Part shown: in pieces, positions 43,767 through 54,163 of the stretch | Numbering within the stretch: position 1 is the stretch's first letter | Layout of the letters: each line of letters begins with the position of its first letter | Assembly: GCF_033095785.1 (NCBI RefSeq) | Contig: NZ_CP137134.1 | Coordinates: forward strand, 2,914,001 to 2,978,000 | Direction: 5' to 3' | Source: Nitrosospira sp. Is2 | GTDB taxonomy: Bacteria; Pseudomonadota; Gammaproteobacteria; Burkholderiales; Nitrosomonadaceae | Length of the DNA: 64,000 bases | Made by a program: the position numbers and the translations under genes | The notes under the pieces: model-generated | The model's input: only the letters and a program-made list of their open reading frames with translations | Database searches by the model: none | What the model was told of the DNA's origin: nothing

Positions 43767-46700
43767 ATGACTGTTTCTGAGCTTTTGCTTCGCTTCGCGA
43801 CTCGCTTTCGTAGTACCCGGAGTCGGCGGGTGCCGATCAGGGAAGAATTGCCTTTACGATCCGAGTTGTTCAGCGCTGATCAGATGGAGCTGTACGGCGG
43901 TATCCTTGCGGCCTCTCACGAATTGGCGTCTGGCCGGGGCACGGATCAGCTGCTGGCGCGACTGGATGAGAACGAGAGCAAGTTATTCGATATCGGGAGG
44001 GTACTGACGGAAGCCGCGGCGGCGGACCAGCTGTTAACCCCTGCGGGTGAATGGCTTTACGACAATTTTTATCTCATAGAAGAGCAGATTCGCCTCGCAA
44101 AGCGTCACCTTCCCAAGAGTTATAGCCGCGAATTGCCGATTCTGGCAACCGGGACGTCCGCCGGTCTTCCCCGGGTTTATGACATTGCGCTGCAGGCGGT
44201 TTCGCATGGCGATGGCAGGGTCGATACGGAGAGTCTCAGGCGTTTCATCGCCGCTTATCAGACGGTCGCGAACCTTAGATTGGGAGAGCTATGGGCAATT
44301 CCGATCATGTTGAGGTTGTCGCTGATCGAAAATCTCCGTCGCGTCGGCGTCCGTGTGGCCGCCGGGAGAATAGACCGTAGTCTCGCCGATAGCTGGGCCG
44401 ACGAAATCACACGCGTCGCCGATAAAGATCCGAAGAGTCTGGTCCTGGTGATTGCCGATATGGCCAGATCCGATCCCCCGATGACCGCTTCTTTTATTTC
44501 GGAATTGGCCCGCCGTCTGCAGGGTCAGGGACCCTCGCTGGCGCTTCCGTTAACGTGGATTGAGCAAAGGCTTGCCGAATCGAATCAGACCATCGATCAA
44601 ATGGTGCAACTGGGGAATCAGCAACAAGCGGCCGATCAGGTTTCCATCTCCAACAGCATCCATAGTTTACGCGCCCTGGGCGCAATCGACTGGCGCGAGT
44701 TTGTCGAAACCGTCAGTATCGTTGAAAAAATCTTGCGCGAGGATCCGGGAGGCAGCTATGGTCGCATGGATTTTTCCAGCCGTGATCGCTATCGGCATGC
44801 GGTAGAGCGTTTGGCCAAGGCAAGCCCGTTGTCCGAAGTTGAGGTGGCGCGTGAAGCAGTTCGGTTGGCACGGGAGGGTGAGGGGAACGGAAATGGTAAC
44901 GTGAGGGCGCACGTCGGATTTTATCTGGTCGATAAGGGGTCCGCGCACCTTGAGACAGTTGCACAGGTTCAATTCTCGATATTAGAGCAATTTTGTCGGA
45001 TAGGTCGGCGCCACCCGCTGTTGAGTTACCTCGGTCCAATCGCGCTGATCACACTGGTAATGGCTGGAAACCTCATCACGGAAGCGCATGCGGAAGGCGC
45101 GAAGGGGTGGCTATGGGGGCTGATGGCGATTCTGTCGTTACTTGCGATGAGTCAGCTTGCCGTAGCGCTGGTTAACTGGACCGCTTCTCTCCTGGTGTCG
45201 CCGCATTCGCTGCCACGCATGGATTTCTCCAAGGGGATTCCATCCGTGTTTCCGACACTTGTGGTGGTTCCAACGATCCTGACAGACGAGTCAGAGGTGA
45301 ATCGCCTTATCGAAGCGCTTGAAGTTAAATTTCTGGCCAACCAGGGCAATAACCTTTATTTCGCCCTGTTGAGTGATTTTCGGGACGCGGTCCAGGAAAA
45401 GCTTGCGGAAGACGAGTCTTTGTTGCAGTTCGCGCAAACGGGTATCGAAGCACTGAATAAAAAATATGCTGTCGGCACGGGTGATGACGTGGATAAAACA
45501 GTTGACTCCACGAAGATCGATAAGCGTGATGCATTTTTCCTGTTTCATCGTCCCCGCCGATGGAATCCCCACGAACAGCTCTGGATGGGTTACGAGCGAA
45601 AGCGCGGGAAGCTCGCTGACTTGAACACTTTTTTGCGCGGAGGCGGGCGTGACGCATTTTCCGTAATCACAGGCAACACAGCGGTGTTACCTGACATCAA
45701 GTATGTCATCACCCTGGATACCGATACGCAACTTCCGCGCGATGTAGCCCATCAATTGGTGGGTGCCATGGCTCATCCATTGAATCAGCCTCGGTTTGAC
45801 CCAAGCTCCGCAGGAGGAGATGACGTCCTCGTTACCGAGGGATATGGGATTCTGCAGCCAAGGATTGGGGTGAGTCTGTCCAGCACGAACCGCTCGGAAT
45901 ATGCGCGTCTTTTTGGCGGAGAGGCGGGCATTGATCCCTACACCCGGATCGTCTCGGATGTATACCAGGATCTGTTCCACGAAGGGTCGTTCATCGGCAA
46001 GGGCATTTATGACGTGGACGCGTTTGAGGGGGTGTTATGCCGCCGCTTTCCTGAAAATCGCATTTTAAGCCATGACCTGCTGGAGGGATGTTACACCCGG
46101 GCAGGTTTACTGAGTGATGTTCAGTTGTACGAAGAATTTCCATCCAGCTATCGCGCGGATGTTAACAGACGGCACCGGTGGATACGTGGGGATTGGCAAC
46201 TCGCAAGCTGGCTGTTATGGCGCGTACCCGGCCCCCACGGGGGCTACCAGCCCAATATGCTGTCGACATTATCGCGCTGGAAACTGCTGGATAATCTTCG
46301 TCGCAGCCTTGTGCCTCCGGCCTTGCTCCTATTGGCCCTGCTCGGATGGGTGGTCTCGACGGACCCCGTGTTCTGGACTGCCGTGGTAATTGCCGTACTC
46401 GTCGTTCCCGCCGTTACAGCCGCAGTTTCCGAGTTGTCCAGCAAGCCGGTTGAAGTCCCATGGAGGCAGCACCTCATCCTCACCTGGCGTACGGCAAAAC
46501 GGAATTTTAGCCAAGTCCTGTTTACGCTGGCTTCCCTTCCGTATGAGGCTTATTTCAGTCTTGACGCGATATTCCGGACCCACGTGCGACTGTTCATTAC
46601 GCGCCGCCGGTTGCTTGAGTGGAATCCCTCGCACGAAGTCGAGCGCGAGGCGGAATCAGCGGTGACGCAGCCCCGCCGGGCCAGCATCGCTCAGGCATTC

Positions 46701-49700
46701 AGGGAAATGTGGATTGCACCCATGACTGCCGTAGGAGCAGCGGCTGGAATAGTGGTTTCAACGCCTTTAACTTTAATCGTTGCAATGCCATTGTTGTTGT
46801 TATGGGGTGCTTTTCCTGTTGTTGCCTGGTGGATAAGCCGGCCGCTTCCGCCACGGACTGCGGAATTAAGCGTTGCGCAGCTATTTTTTTTACGACAGGT
46901 TGCGCGCAGAACCTGGTTCTTTTTCGAGACCTTCGTCGGCCCAAAAGACAATTGGCTGCCCCCTGATAACTTCCAGGAGCATCCGGTTCCGACCGTTGCG
47001 CATCGGACATCGCCCACCAACATGGGTTTGTCGCTCCTGGCCAATCTCGCTGCCTATGATTTTGGATATGCCAGTACGGGGCAACTCGTGGAGCGAACGA
47101 CGAATACGCTGCAGTCGATGGAAACATTGGAACGGTACGCCGGCCATTTTTACAACTGGTATGACACTCAGACCAAAGCCCCGCTGACCCGCTACGTCTC
47201 AACGGTGGATAGCGGTAACCTCGGGGGCCACCTGCTCACGTTACGCGCCGGGCTGCTGGAAATAATCGATATGCCGGTTATTCGGGAACAAGTATTTCTG
47301 GGTTTGGGTGAAACGTTTCATATTCTTCGGGAGTCAGCCGGTACAGCAGCTGCGGCGTCCCTGGCTCAGTTCGAACAGGCTCTCGTAAACGCAAACGAAG
47401 TTCGCCCAGTCACCATTACCCGTGCGCGAGCCGATCTTGACTGGCTGTCGAGTTGCTCCAGAGAGGTTGTTCGCGAGCTTTCCGCGCACTCACCGGGTCC
47501 CGCCATTCCCGAGGCCATCGAATGGGCAAACGCTTTGAACAGGCAATGCGAAAGTGCGTTCAGGGAATTGATCGATCTTTTGCCGCAGCCCTTATTAACC
47601 GGTGCGATGGCGGATGAAAATGAGGCTACGCAAGCTTTGGGAGTACCCTCACTGCGTCAGCTTGCCGATCAGGGCAGCGAACTTGCACGCGACTGGGCAG
47701 CGACGATGGAACAACTGGCGTTCCAGGCAGGCGAGATGGCGCAGATGAAGTATGGGTTCCTGTTCAATCCTGCTCAACGGCAGCTCGCAATCGGTTACAA
47801 CGTCGGCGAACATCGACTCGATAACAGTTACTATGATCTGCTCGCGTCCGAGGCGAGGCTATGCAATTTTGTGGCGATTGCGCAAGGGGAACTTCCACAG
47901 GAAAGCTGGTTCGCGCTGGGGCGTTTACTCACCACGTACGGTGGAGAAGCGGCATTGCTGTCATGGAGCGGTTCCATGTTCGAGTACCTCATGCCGCTGC
48001 TGATAATGCCGACCTTTGATAACACGCTGCTTGACCAGACGTGCAAGGCGGCCGTGAAACGGCAGATCGCCTATGGCGAGGAACGTCGCGTTCCCTGGGG
48101 GATCTCGGAATCGGGTTATAACGCTGTCGACGTTCAATTCAACTATCAGTACCGCGCATTCGGGGTTCCCGGACTGGGACTCAAGCGCGGCCTGGGCGAA
48201 GATCTGGTCATTGCGCCATATGCTTGTGTCTTGGGACTAATGGTCGAGGCCGAAGCTGCGTGCGCTAATCTTCAGCACATGGCAAGCCAGGATATGGCTG
48301 GCAGATTCGGGTTTTACGAGGCTGTGGATTATACCCCGTCTCGGCTAAGGCGCGGCGAAACCCGTGCCGTGGTGCGTTCATTCATGGCCCATCACCAGGG
48401 CATGAGCCTGTTGTCATTGGCATATCTGCTGCTGGATAAGCCAATGCAACGGCGCTTCACGTCCGAGCCCCTGTTTCGGGCAACCATGTTATTGCTTCAG
48501 GAACGGATTCCCAAAGCTACCGTTATCCGCTCGCCGGGTGCCGAACTCCCTGATGTGAAAGTGGTCAAGGAGCTTCCCGAAATGCCGATGCGAATGCTCT
48601 CAAGCGCAAATACGCCGGTACCCGAGGTGCAGCTACTGTCCAACGGCCGCTATCACGTTATGGTAACCAATAGCGGAGGAGGAAGAAGCCGATGGAAGGA
48701 TCTTGCAGTTACTCGCTGGCGGGAAGACAGTACCTGCGATAACTGGGGAAATTTTTGTTATCTACGGGATGTCGCGACTGGAGAGTTCTGGTCGAACACG
48801 TACCAGCCGACATGTAAAGAGCCGAAGCGCTATGGGGTCATCTTTTCCGAAGGCCGGGTCGAATTCCGGAGGCGCGACCTCGATTTTGACACTCACACTG
48901 AAATTACAGTATCGCCGGAAGATGACATAGAGATACGCCGCATTCGTATTACCAATAGGGCCTGGACCCGACGCTCGATCGAGATCACCTCTTATGCCGA
49001 GGTCGTGCTTGCGCCACCGTCGGCTGATGCCCAGGCTCCGGCGTTTGGCAATCTTTTTGTACAAACAGAGATATTGCCTGACCGGCATGCGATTCTCTGC
49101 AGCCGGCGTCCCCGTTCGCACACCGATCTGGTTCCGTGGATGCTGCATCTGATGACCGTGCATGGCGTGGCGACGGAACAAGTTTCGTACGAGACCGACC
49201 GCAAGGCTTTTATCGGCCGGGGAAACGATGTATCCACACCGCTTGCCTTAACTGATCCTGCTCCGCTCTCCGGCAGCGCTGGTTCTGTGCTGGACCCGAT
49301 CGTCGCGATTCGCAAGGTCGTCGCCATCGAGCCGGGCGAATCCGCAACCATCGACATTGTCACCGGGGCTGGCGATTCCCGTCACGCCGTCATGCATCTG
49401 GTGGAGAAATACCAGGATCAGCATTTGAAAAATCGCGTCTTCGATCTGGCCTGGACGCACAGTCTGGTCGTATTGCGCCAACTCAACGCGACCGAAGCGG
49501 ATGCGCAAATGTTCGGCCGGCTGGCCGGCTCGGTGCTGTATGCAAATACTTATTTGCGTGCGGAAGCAGCAGTGCTGGCCAAAAACCAGCGGAGCCAGTC
49601 AGGATTGTGGGGGTATGCGATTTCAGGCGATCTGCCGATCGTTCTGTTGCAGATCAGTGACTCAGGAAGTATTCAACTGGTGCGCCAGCTGATACAAGCG

Positions 49701-52454
49701 CACGCCTACTGGCGCGTGAAGGGACTGGCTGTCGATCTCGTGATCTGGAATGAGGATCACTCAAGCTACCGCCAAATCTTGCATGACCACATCATGGGAC
49801 TCGTGGCCGGCAGTGCTGAAGCGCATGTACTTGACCGTCCGGGAGGCATTTTTATCCGCCGCGCCGAGCAGATCGCTTCCGAGGATCGTATCCTGTTGCA
49901 GACAGCGGCGCGCGTGATCATTCTCGATACCAAGGGCAGTCTGGCTGAGCAGTTAACCCGCCGCGTTCCGACAGAGTTGCCCGTGGCGCCTCCCAGAACT
50001 TTACCGGTCCGCCGGTCCGTTCCCGCACAGGAATCGCCATTGCCACACCGCGAACTGCTTTTCTTCAACGGTCTCGGGGGATTCACCGCAGACGGCCGCG
50101 AATATGTCATCACGATGGAGCCGGGTCAGATGACACCCGTGCCGTGGGTCAACGTAATCGCCAACCCGCAACTGGGGACCGTCATCTCAGAAAGCGGCCA
50201 GGCATACACCTGGTGTGATAATGCGCATGAGTTTCGGCTGACGCCGTGGAACAACGATCCGATTTGCGATCCAGGCGGAGAAGCATATTATCTCCGGGAC
50301 GAAGAAAATGGGTATTTCTGGTCGCCATCGCCTCTGCCGAAACGCGGCGCGTCATCGTATGTCACCCGGCATGGATTTGGCTACAGTGCCTTTGAGCATA
50401 CCGAGGGCGGCATTCGCTCGGAGCTGCTGGTATACATCGCGCCGGATGCGCCTGTGAAGTTCGCGGTGTTGACCGTGCATAATGATTCAGGACGATTGCG
50501 CAAGCTCTCGGCGACCGGATGTATTGAATGGGTGCTGGGGGACCTCCCCGAGAAAGGCAGAATGCACGTCGTGACGGAAATCGATGAGAGCAGCGGCATC
50601 CTGCTTGCCCGCAACCCATACAACAATGAATTTACTGGCCGTGTCGCTTTCTTCGACGTCGACGATAAGGCAAGAAGTATCACCTGCGACCGGACAGAGT
50701 TTATCGGGCGCAATGGCAGATTGAGCGATCCGGCGGCGATGGCGTCAAAAGACCTCTCGGGGCGGGTAGGCCCCGGGCTTGATCCCTGCGGCGCTATCCG
50801 GGTAGGGTTCGAGTTGCTCGACGGTCGAACGCGCCGGATTGTATTCCGGTTAGGAGCCGGACTCGATGCGGGAGATGCCTTAAACGTTGCACAACGTTTC
50901 CGTGGACAGGCGGTTGCATATGAGGTTCTGGAAGCGGTGCACCGCTATTGGGTGCATACCCTTGGCAAGATACAGGTGAAGACGCCTGATCCATCCGTAA
51001 ACGTGATGATAAATGGCTGGCTGGTATATCAGGTGATGGCCTGCCGTCTGTGGGGACGCAGCGGGTATTACCAGTCAGGCGGCGCTTTCGGATTTCGGGA
51101 TCAGTTGCAGGATGTGATGGCCCTCGTGCACGCTGAGCCGGCGCTGGTGCGAGAACATCTTCTCCGCTCGGCGTCGCGCCAGTTTGTCGAAGGGGATGTC
51201 CAGCATTGGTGGCATCCCCCAGGCGGGCGGGGTATCCGCAGCCGGTGTTCGGACGACTATCTGTGGTTGCCCTTGGCCGCGTGCCGTTATATTACCACCA
51301 CCGGCGACATGGGGGTGCTGGATGAGACCGTCTCCTATCTGGAAGGCCGTCCTGTCGGTCCGGACGAAGAGTCCTACTACGACCTTCCGATTCATTCCGA
51401 GCAGACTTCGACCTTTTATGAGCATTGCGTGCGCTCGGTTGTGCATGGTTTGCGATTCGGCCAACACGGTCTTCCATTGATGGGTACCGGCGATTGGAAT
51501 GATGGAATGAACCTGGTCGGATTCCATGGGCGGGGCGAGAGTGTGTGGCTGGCCTTTTTCTTATATGACATACTCATCCAATTTTCGGAGCTTGCCGTGC
51601 AACATGGGGACGCGGCCTTTGCCGCCAGGTGTCGGAAGGAGGCCGGCGTTTTACGGAGCAATATTGAACAGCATACCTGGGATGGCAACTGGTACCTGCG
51701 CGCCTATTTCGATGATGGTACGCCGCTCGGGTCCACCAGTAACCCGGAATGCCGGATCGACGCAGTTGCCCAGAGCTGGTCAGTGTTGTCCGGAGCTGGC
51801 AGCGAAGAACGCCAGCGCCAAGCCATGGAAGCGGTAAACCAGCATCTCGTCCGGCGCGACGCGAAGCTGATTCAACTTCTCGATCCGCCGTTCGATCAAT
51901 CGCCTTTGAATCCCGGGTATATAAAAGGCTATGTGCCCGGCGTGCGGGAGAATGGGGGCCAGTATACCCACGCAGCGCTATGGACGACGATGGCGTTCGC
52001 GATGCTGGGAGATCATGAGCGTGCCTGGGAATTACTTGCCATGATCAACCCGGTCAATCATACGCAAACCCCGGAAATGGTATCTATTTATAAAGTTGAA
52101 CCATATGTCGTTTCAGCCGATGTCTACGCGGTTTCTCCACATGTCGGCCGTGGCGGCTGGTCCTGGTACACCGGCTCCGCCGGCTGGTTATATCGGTTGA
52201 TGCTGGAAACGCTTCTGGGCGTTACACTGGAGGAACGGAAGCTGCGTCTCGATCCTCGCCTGCCAAGCGACTGGGACAGCTTTACGGTGGACTATCGCTA
52301 TGGGGAAACCAACTACCATATCACGGTCATGCGGTCTCAGGGCGGAGCGGGCAAGGCGGGTATTGCCATTGATGGAGCCGAGCAATCGGACAATTTCATC
52401 GCGCTGGTCGACGATCGCGTCTCCCATGCTGTGGAAGTCCGGATTGAGGCATGA
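43767..52454 (+). CDS. ndvB: Cyclic beta-1,2-glucan synthase (NdvB/Cgs-like), GT84 + GH94
   Basis: Giant membrane enzyme of 2,895 aa, the normal size for Cgs/NdvB. Membrane helices lie near residues 416-480, 845-890 and 985-1022. The GT84 core between them has the acidic motif LDTDTQLPRD near 650 and RRHRWIRGDWQL near 800. A glucoamylase-like domain follows (about 1440-1570; YNAVDVQFNYQYRAFGVPGL, FMAHHQGMSLLSLAYLLL). The C-terminal third is a GH94 phosphorylase domain with FGFRDQLQDVMAL and GTGDWNDGMN near 2575, which sets ring size in characterised enzymes. The product is probably a periplasmic cyclic glucan used in osmotic adaptation. AAGG precedes the ATG. Confidence 0.93.
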   Translation: MTVSELLLRFATRFRSTRSRRVPIREELPLRSELFSADQMELYGGILAASHELASGRGTDQLLARLDENESKLFDIGRVLTEAAAADQLLTPAGEWLYDNFYLIEEQIRLAKRHLPKSYSRELPILATGTSAGLPRVYDIALQAVSHGDGRVDTESLRRFIAAYQTVANLRLGELWAIPIMLRLSLIENLRRVGVRVAAGRIDRSLADSWADEITRVADKDPKSLVLVIADMARSDPPMTASFISELARRLQGQGPSLALPLTWIEQRLAESNQTIDQMVQLGNQQQAADQVSISNSIHSLRALGAIDWREFVETVSIVEKILREDPGGSYGRMDFSSRDRYRHAVERLAKASPLSEVEVAREAVRLAREGEGNGNGNVRAHVGFYLVDKGSAHLETVAQVQFSILEQFCRIGRRHPLLSYLGPIALITLVMAGNLITEAHAEGAKGWLWGLMAILSLLAMSQLAVALVNWTASLLVSPHSLPRMDFSKGIPSVFPTLVVVPTILTDESEVNRLIEALEVKFLANQGNNLYFALLSDFRDAVQEKLAEDESLLQFAQTGIEALNKKYAVGTGDDVDKTVDSTKIDKRDAFFLFHRPRRWNPHEQLWMGYERKRGKLADLNTFLRGGGRDAFSVITGNTAVLPDIKYVITLDTDTQLPRDVAHQLVGAMAHPLNQPRFDPSSAGGDDVLVTEGYGILQPRIGVSLSSTNRSEYARLFGGEAGIDPYTRIVSDVYQDLFHEGSFIGKGIYDVDAFEGVLCRRFPENRILSHDLLEGCYTRAGLLSDVQLYEEFPSSYRADVNRRHRWIRGDWQLASWLLWRVPGPHGGYQPNMLSTLSRWKLLDNLRRSLVPPALLLLALLGWVVSTDPVFWTAVVIAVLVVPAVTAAVSELSSKPVEVPWRQHLILTWRTAKRNFSQVLFTLASLPYEAYFSLDAIFRTHVRLFITRRRLLEWNPSHEVEREAESAVTQPRRASIAQAFREMWIAPMTAVGAAAGIVVSTPLTLIVAMPLLLLWGAFPVVAWWISRPLPPRTAELSVAQLFFLRQVARRTWFFFETFVGPKDNWLPPDNFQEHPVPTVAHRTSPTNMGLSLLANLAAYDFGYASTGQLVERTTNTLQSMETLERYAGHFYNWYDTQTKAPLTRYVSTVDSGNLGGHLLTLRAGLLEIIDMPVIREQVFLGLGETFHILRESAGTAAAASLAQFEQALVNANEVRPVTITRARADLDWLSSCSREVVRELSAHSPGPAIPEAIEWANALNRQCESAFRELIDLLPQPLLTGAMADENEATQALGVPSLRQLADQGSELARDWAATMEQLAFQAGEMAQMKYGFLFNPAQRQLAIGYNVGEHRLDNSYYDLLASEARLCNFVAIAQGELPQESWFALGRLLTTYGGEAALLSWSGSMFEYLMPLLIMPTFDNTLLDQTCKAAVKRQIAYGEERRVPWGISESGYNAVDVQFNYQYRAFGVPGLGLKRGLGEDLVIAPYACVLGLMVEAEAACANLQHMASQDMAGRFGFYEAVDYTPSRLRRGETRAVVRSFMAHHQGMSLLSLAYLLLDKPMQRRFTSEPLFRATMLLLQERIPKATVIRSPGAELPDVKVVKELPEMPMRMLSSANTPVPEVQLLSNGRYHVMVTNSGGGRSRWKDLAVTRWREDSTCDNWGNFCYLRDVATGEFWSNTYQPTCKEPKRYGVIFSEGRVEFRRRDLDFDTHTEITVSPEDDIEIRRIRITNRAWTRRSIEITSYAEVVLAPPSADAQAPAFGNLFVQTEILPDRHAILCSRRPRSHTDLVPWMLHLMTVHGVATEQVSYETDRKAFIGRGNDVSTPLALTDPAPLSGSAGSVLDPIVAIRKVVAIEPGESATIDIVTGAGDSRHAVMHLVEKYQDQHLKNRVFDLAWTHSLVVLRQLNATEADAQMFGRLAGSVLYANTYLRAEAAVLAKNQRSQSGLWGYAISGDLPIVLLQISDSGSIQLVRQLIQAHAYWRVKGLAVDLVIWNEDHSSYRQILHDHIMGLVAGSAEAHVLDRPGGIFIRRAEQIASEDRILLQTAARVIILDTKGSLAEQLTRRVPTELPVAPPRTLPVRRSVPAQESPLPHRELLFFNGLGGFTADGREYVITMEPGQMTPVPWVNVIANPQLGTVISESGQAYTWCDNAHEFRLTPWNNDPICDPGGEAYYLRDEENGYFWSPSPLPKRGASSYVTRHGFGYSAFEHTEGGIRSELLVYIAPDAPVKFAVLTVHNDSGRLRKLSATGCIEWVLGDLPEKGRMHVVTEIDESSGILLARNPYNNEFTGRVAFFDVDDKARSITCDRTEFIGRNGRLSDPAAMASKDLSGRVGPGLDPCGAIRVGFELLDGRTRRIVFRLGAGLDAGDALNVAQRFRGQAVAYEVLEAVHRYWVHTLGKIQVKTPDPSVNVMINGWLVYQVMACRLWGRSGYYQSGGAFGFRDQLQDVMALVHAEPALVREHLLRSASRQFVEGDVQHWWHPPGGRGIRSRCSDDYLWLPLAACRYITTTGDMGVLDETVSYLEGRPVGPDEESYYDLPIHSEQTSTFYEHCVRSVVHGLRFGQHGLPLMGTGDWNDGMNLVGFHGRGESVWLAFFLYDILIQFSELAVQHGDAAFAARCRKEAGVLRSNIEQHTWDGNWYLRAYFDDGTPLGSTSNPECRIDAVAQSWSVLSGAGSEERQRQAMEAVNQHLVRRDAKLIQLLDPPFDQSPLNPGYIKGYVPGVRENGGQYTHAALWTTMAFAMLGDHERAWELLAMINPVNHTQTPEMVSIYKVEPYVVSADVYAVSPHVGRGGWSWYTGSAGWLYRLMLETLLGVTLEERKLRLDPRLPSDWDSFTVDYRYGETNYHITVMRSQGGAGKAGIAIDGAEQSDNFIALVDDRVSHAVEVRIEA

Positions 52455-52732
52455 AAAGGGGAAAGGCTGAGTGAGGAACCGAAGCAACTTCAGGCTGGTA
52501 GGGAAGGTCGACAGAAGAACGGCTCCTTGGGAACGCTCAATTGTCTTCAACTTATTCATTGCGGTTGATGCGCATAACGACGGTTTCGAGGGGGGCAGAG
52601 ACCGACTTTCCTCACCCTCGTTTCTCGGGAGGGAGCACGAGGGTGAATCGGTTTGTAGCGATGACTCCGGAATCCAGGTGTATCTATCCCTCGCGCGGTA
52701 GGATAGGCTCCCGTGTAAGTCGTGCCAGTCGC

Positions 52733-53221
52733 TCAGGCTGAAGAACTGGTCGAGCAGACAAGAGGCAAGCTGGTTTTGAAAGCCGGCTTCAGGGTACCGA
52801 TTGCGGCGTGGGCAATTTTTGTCATCAGACTTTGGGTGTAGCTTTGGAGCAAGCAACGTAGCGGACTGCCGAGCTCGAACTCTTGTCTCAGATGGGCTGC
52901 CTTAAGGAGATAACTGTACCCGGCCGTTTGGACCATCGCCAGACTCGGCGTGTTTTTCCGACCCATTAGCATGGAAATGCCGAAAACCCCCTCATTTCCG
53001 ATCACGGCAATTGCGGTCGAGTCTCCGTTACCGCTAGCAGCAAACAGTGAAATGACGCTCGTGGTAGGAAAATAAACAAGGTCCAATTCCCCACCGTTTT
53101 CATAGACTGTCCAGCCTTGAGGGAGCGACACAAGTTCAAGGCAGCATTTAAGGCGCTCATAATCCGTTTCGGGTAGGGCAGCCAGAAAAAGGTTTCGCTT
53201 GGGGGTATGTAAGTTTGACAT
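52733..53221 (-). pseudogene. Decayed Crp/Fnr-type regulator
   Basis: A 162-residue frame aligns with the regulator at 42364-43092 through the whole sensor domain (NLFLAALPETDYERLKCCLE, VIGNEGVFGISMLMGRKNTP) and part of the long helix, then goes out of frame after TKIAHA. In the next frame, remnants of the expected winged-helix start are visible (RNRYPEAGFQNQLASCLLDQ against CNRHHTIEQQLSRWLLLTLD), but they are diverged and soon lost. The DNA-binding domain is therefore absent. Because substitutions accompany the frameshift, this looks like real decay and not a sequencing error. A truncated sensor-only protein could still be made. Confidence 0.7.
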
Positions 53222-53688
53222 TCGCTTCCTCGGTTCGCTGATCTGGGTTTACAAAGTACAAAGGCTGTTCGCTTTAAGGAGCACTGAACAATGCCTGGTA
53301 CTGGATGCGCCCGGTACTCTATCTGACGTTACTTACGCAAGTAAGGAGTCGGAGAGGAGAAGGGGCGCCGCTGAAACAGCACGGCTATAGACTACCGCCC
53401 GGCGTATGCAACTGTATGTGCGGTGGCAGACAGACTAAACGTCGGAAAAGAAATATAAAACAAGGGGTAGAGCGCGAAGCGATGCCAACGCGATGCCAGA
53501 GATAAGGGAGACCCAAGGAAGACAAGGACGGAGTGCGCGATAAATGGCAAATTGCGAGCCGCAGATGCCGAGTATTCCATGGTGGCGCATCAATATAGAT
53601 TAACAGAAGAACCAGATTTGACCAATATCAGCGTCTGTCACTTTTAACATTGAACAGCGCGATCGTTTTATTTTTATAGGAGGGTGTG
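53222..53688. other. Intergenic region with a small palindrome
   Basis: 467 bases between the decayed regulator and the DUF883 gene. Short frames have no family resemblance. TTACTT-ACGC-AAGTAA, a perfect 16-base inverted repeat at 53329-53344 with the spacing of Crp/Fnr-type sites, lies about 110 bases upstream of the decayed regulator. AGGAGG at 53679-53684 serves the next gene. Confidence 0.45.
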
Positions 53689-54003
53689 ATGGCGAGAGTT
53701 ATTAAAGAAAATAAAGACAAGCTCATTAAGGATTTTCACTCGGTGATCGCTGATACAGAAGAATTGATGAAAACAGTGAGCAACGAAAGCGGCGGGACTG
53801 CGCAAGCTTTGCGTACCAAGATTGAACAGAACTTGAAGCAGGCGAAGGAATATCTGGAAGACTTCGAGGATTCGATAATTGATAAATCGAAAACCGCCGC
53901 ACGCGCAACCGATGAATACGTCCACGAAAATGCCTGGCAGACCATCGGATTGGCGGTCGGTATCGGGATTTTGATAGGGTATTTGCTCAGTGAGCGGGAT
54001 TGA
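53689..54003 (+). CDS. DUF883 family (ElaB/YqjD-like) membrane-anchored protein
   Basis: 104-residue protein with a long amphipathic helical region (DKLIKDFHSVIADTEELMKT, LKQAKEYLEDFEDSIIDKSK), the conserved DEYVHENAWQTIG motif and a C-terminal membrane helix GLAVGIGILIGYLLSERD. E. coli YqjD and ElaB use this tail anchor and bind ribosomes in stationary phase. Start ATG 53689 follows AGGAGG; the GTG at 53686 is one codon earlier. Confidence 0.9.
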   Translation: MARVIKENKDKLIKDFHSVIADTEELMKTVSNESGGTAQALRTKIEQNLKQAKEYLEDFEDSIIDKSKTAARATDEYVHENAWQTIGLAVGIGILIGYLLSERD

Positions 54004-54163
54004 TCAACAGTTTGGGTTTGAGTAGACGTTGAAGCAGCATGGTGGGCTTCAGGATGAATCGTGAACGTACGCTCGGGCCTAGTCCTAGTATACGGCCCGT
54101 AGCCGGGGCGGCCTAATCACCGGGGGTCCCCGATAACAATAACATTAAGAGTGGAGAACGATT

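Noticed and set aside
52188..52856. Minus-strand frame of 222 codons
   Set aside because: Mostly antisense to the glucan synthase end; only its first 35 codons carry meaning, as the remnant of the decayed regulator.
54074..54099. CGGGCC...GGCCCG inverted repeat before the GDSL gene
   Set aside because: Only 6-base arms, no T-run and no obvious link to a promoter; too weak to call.
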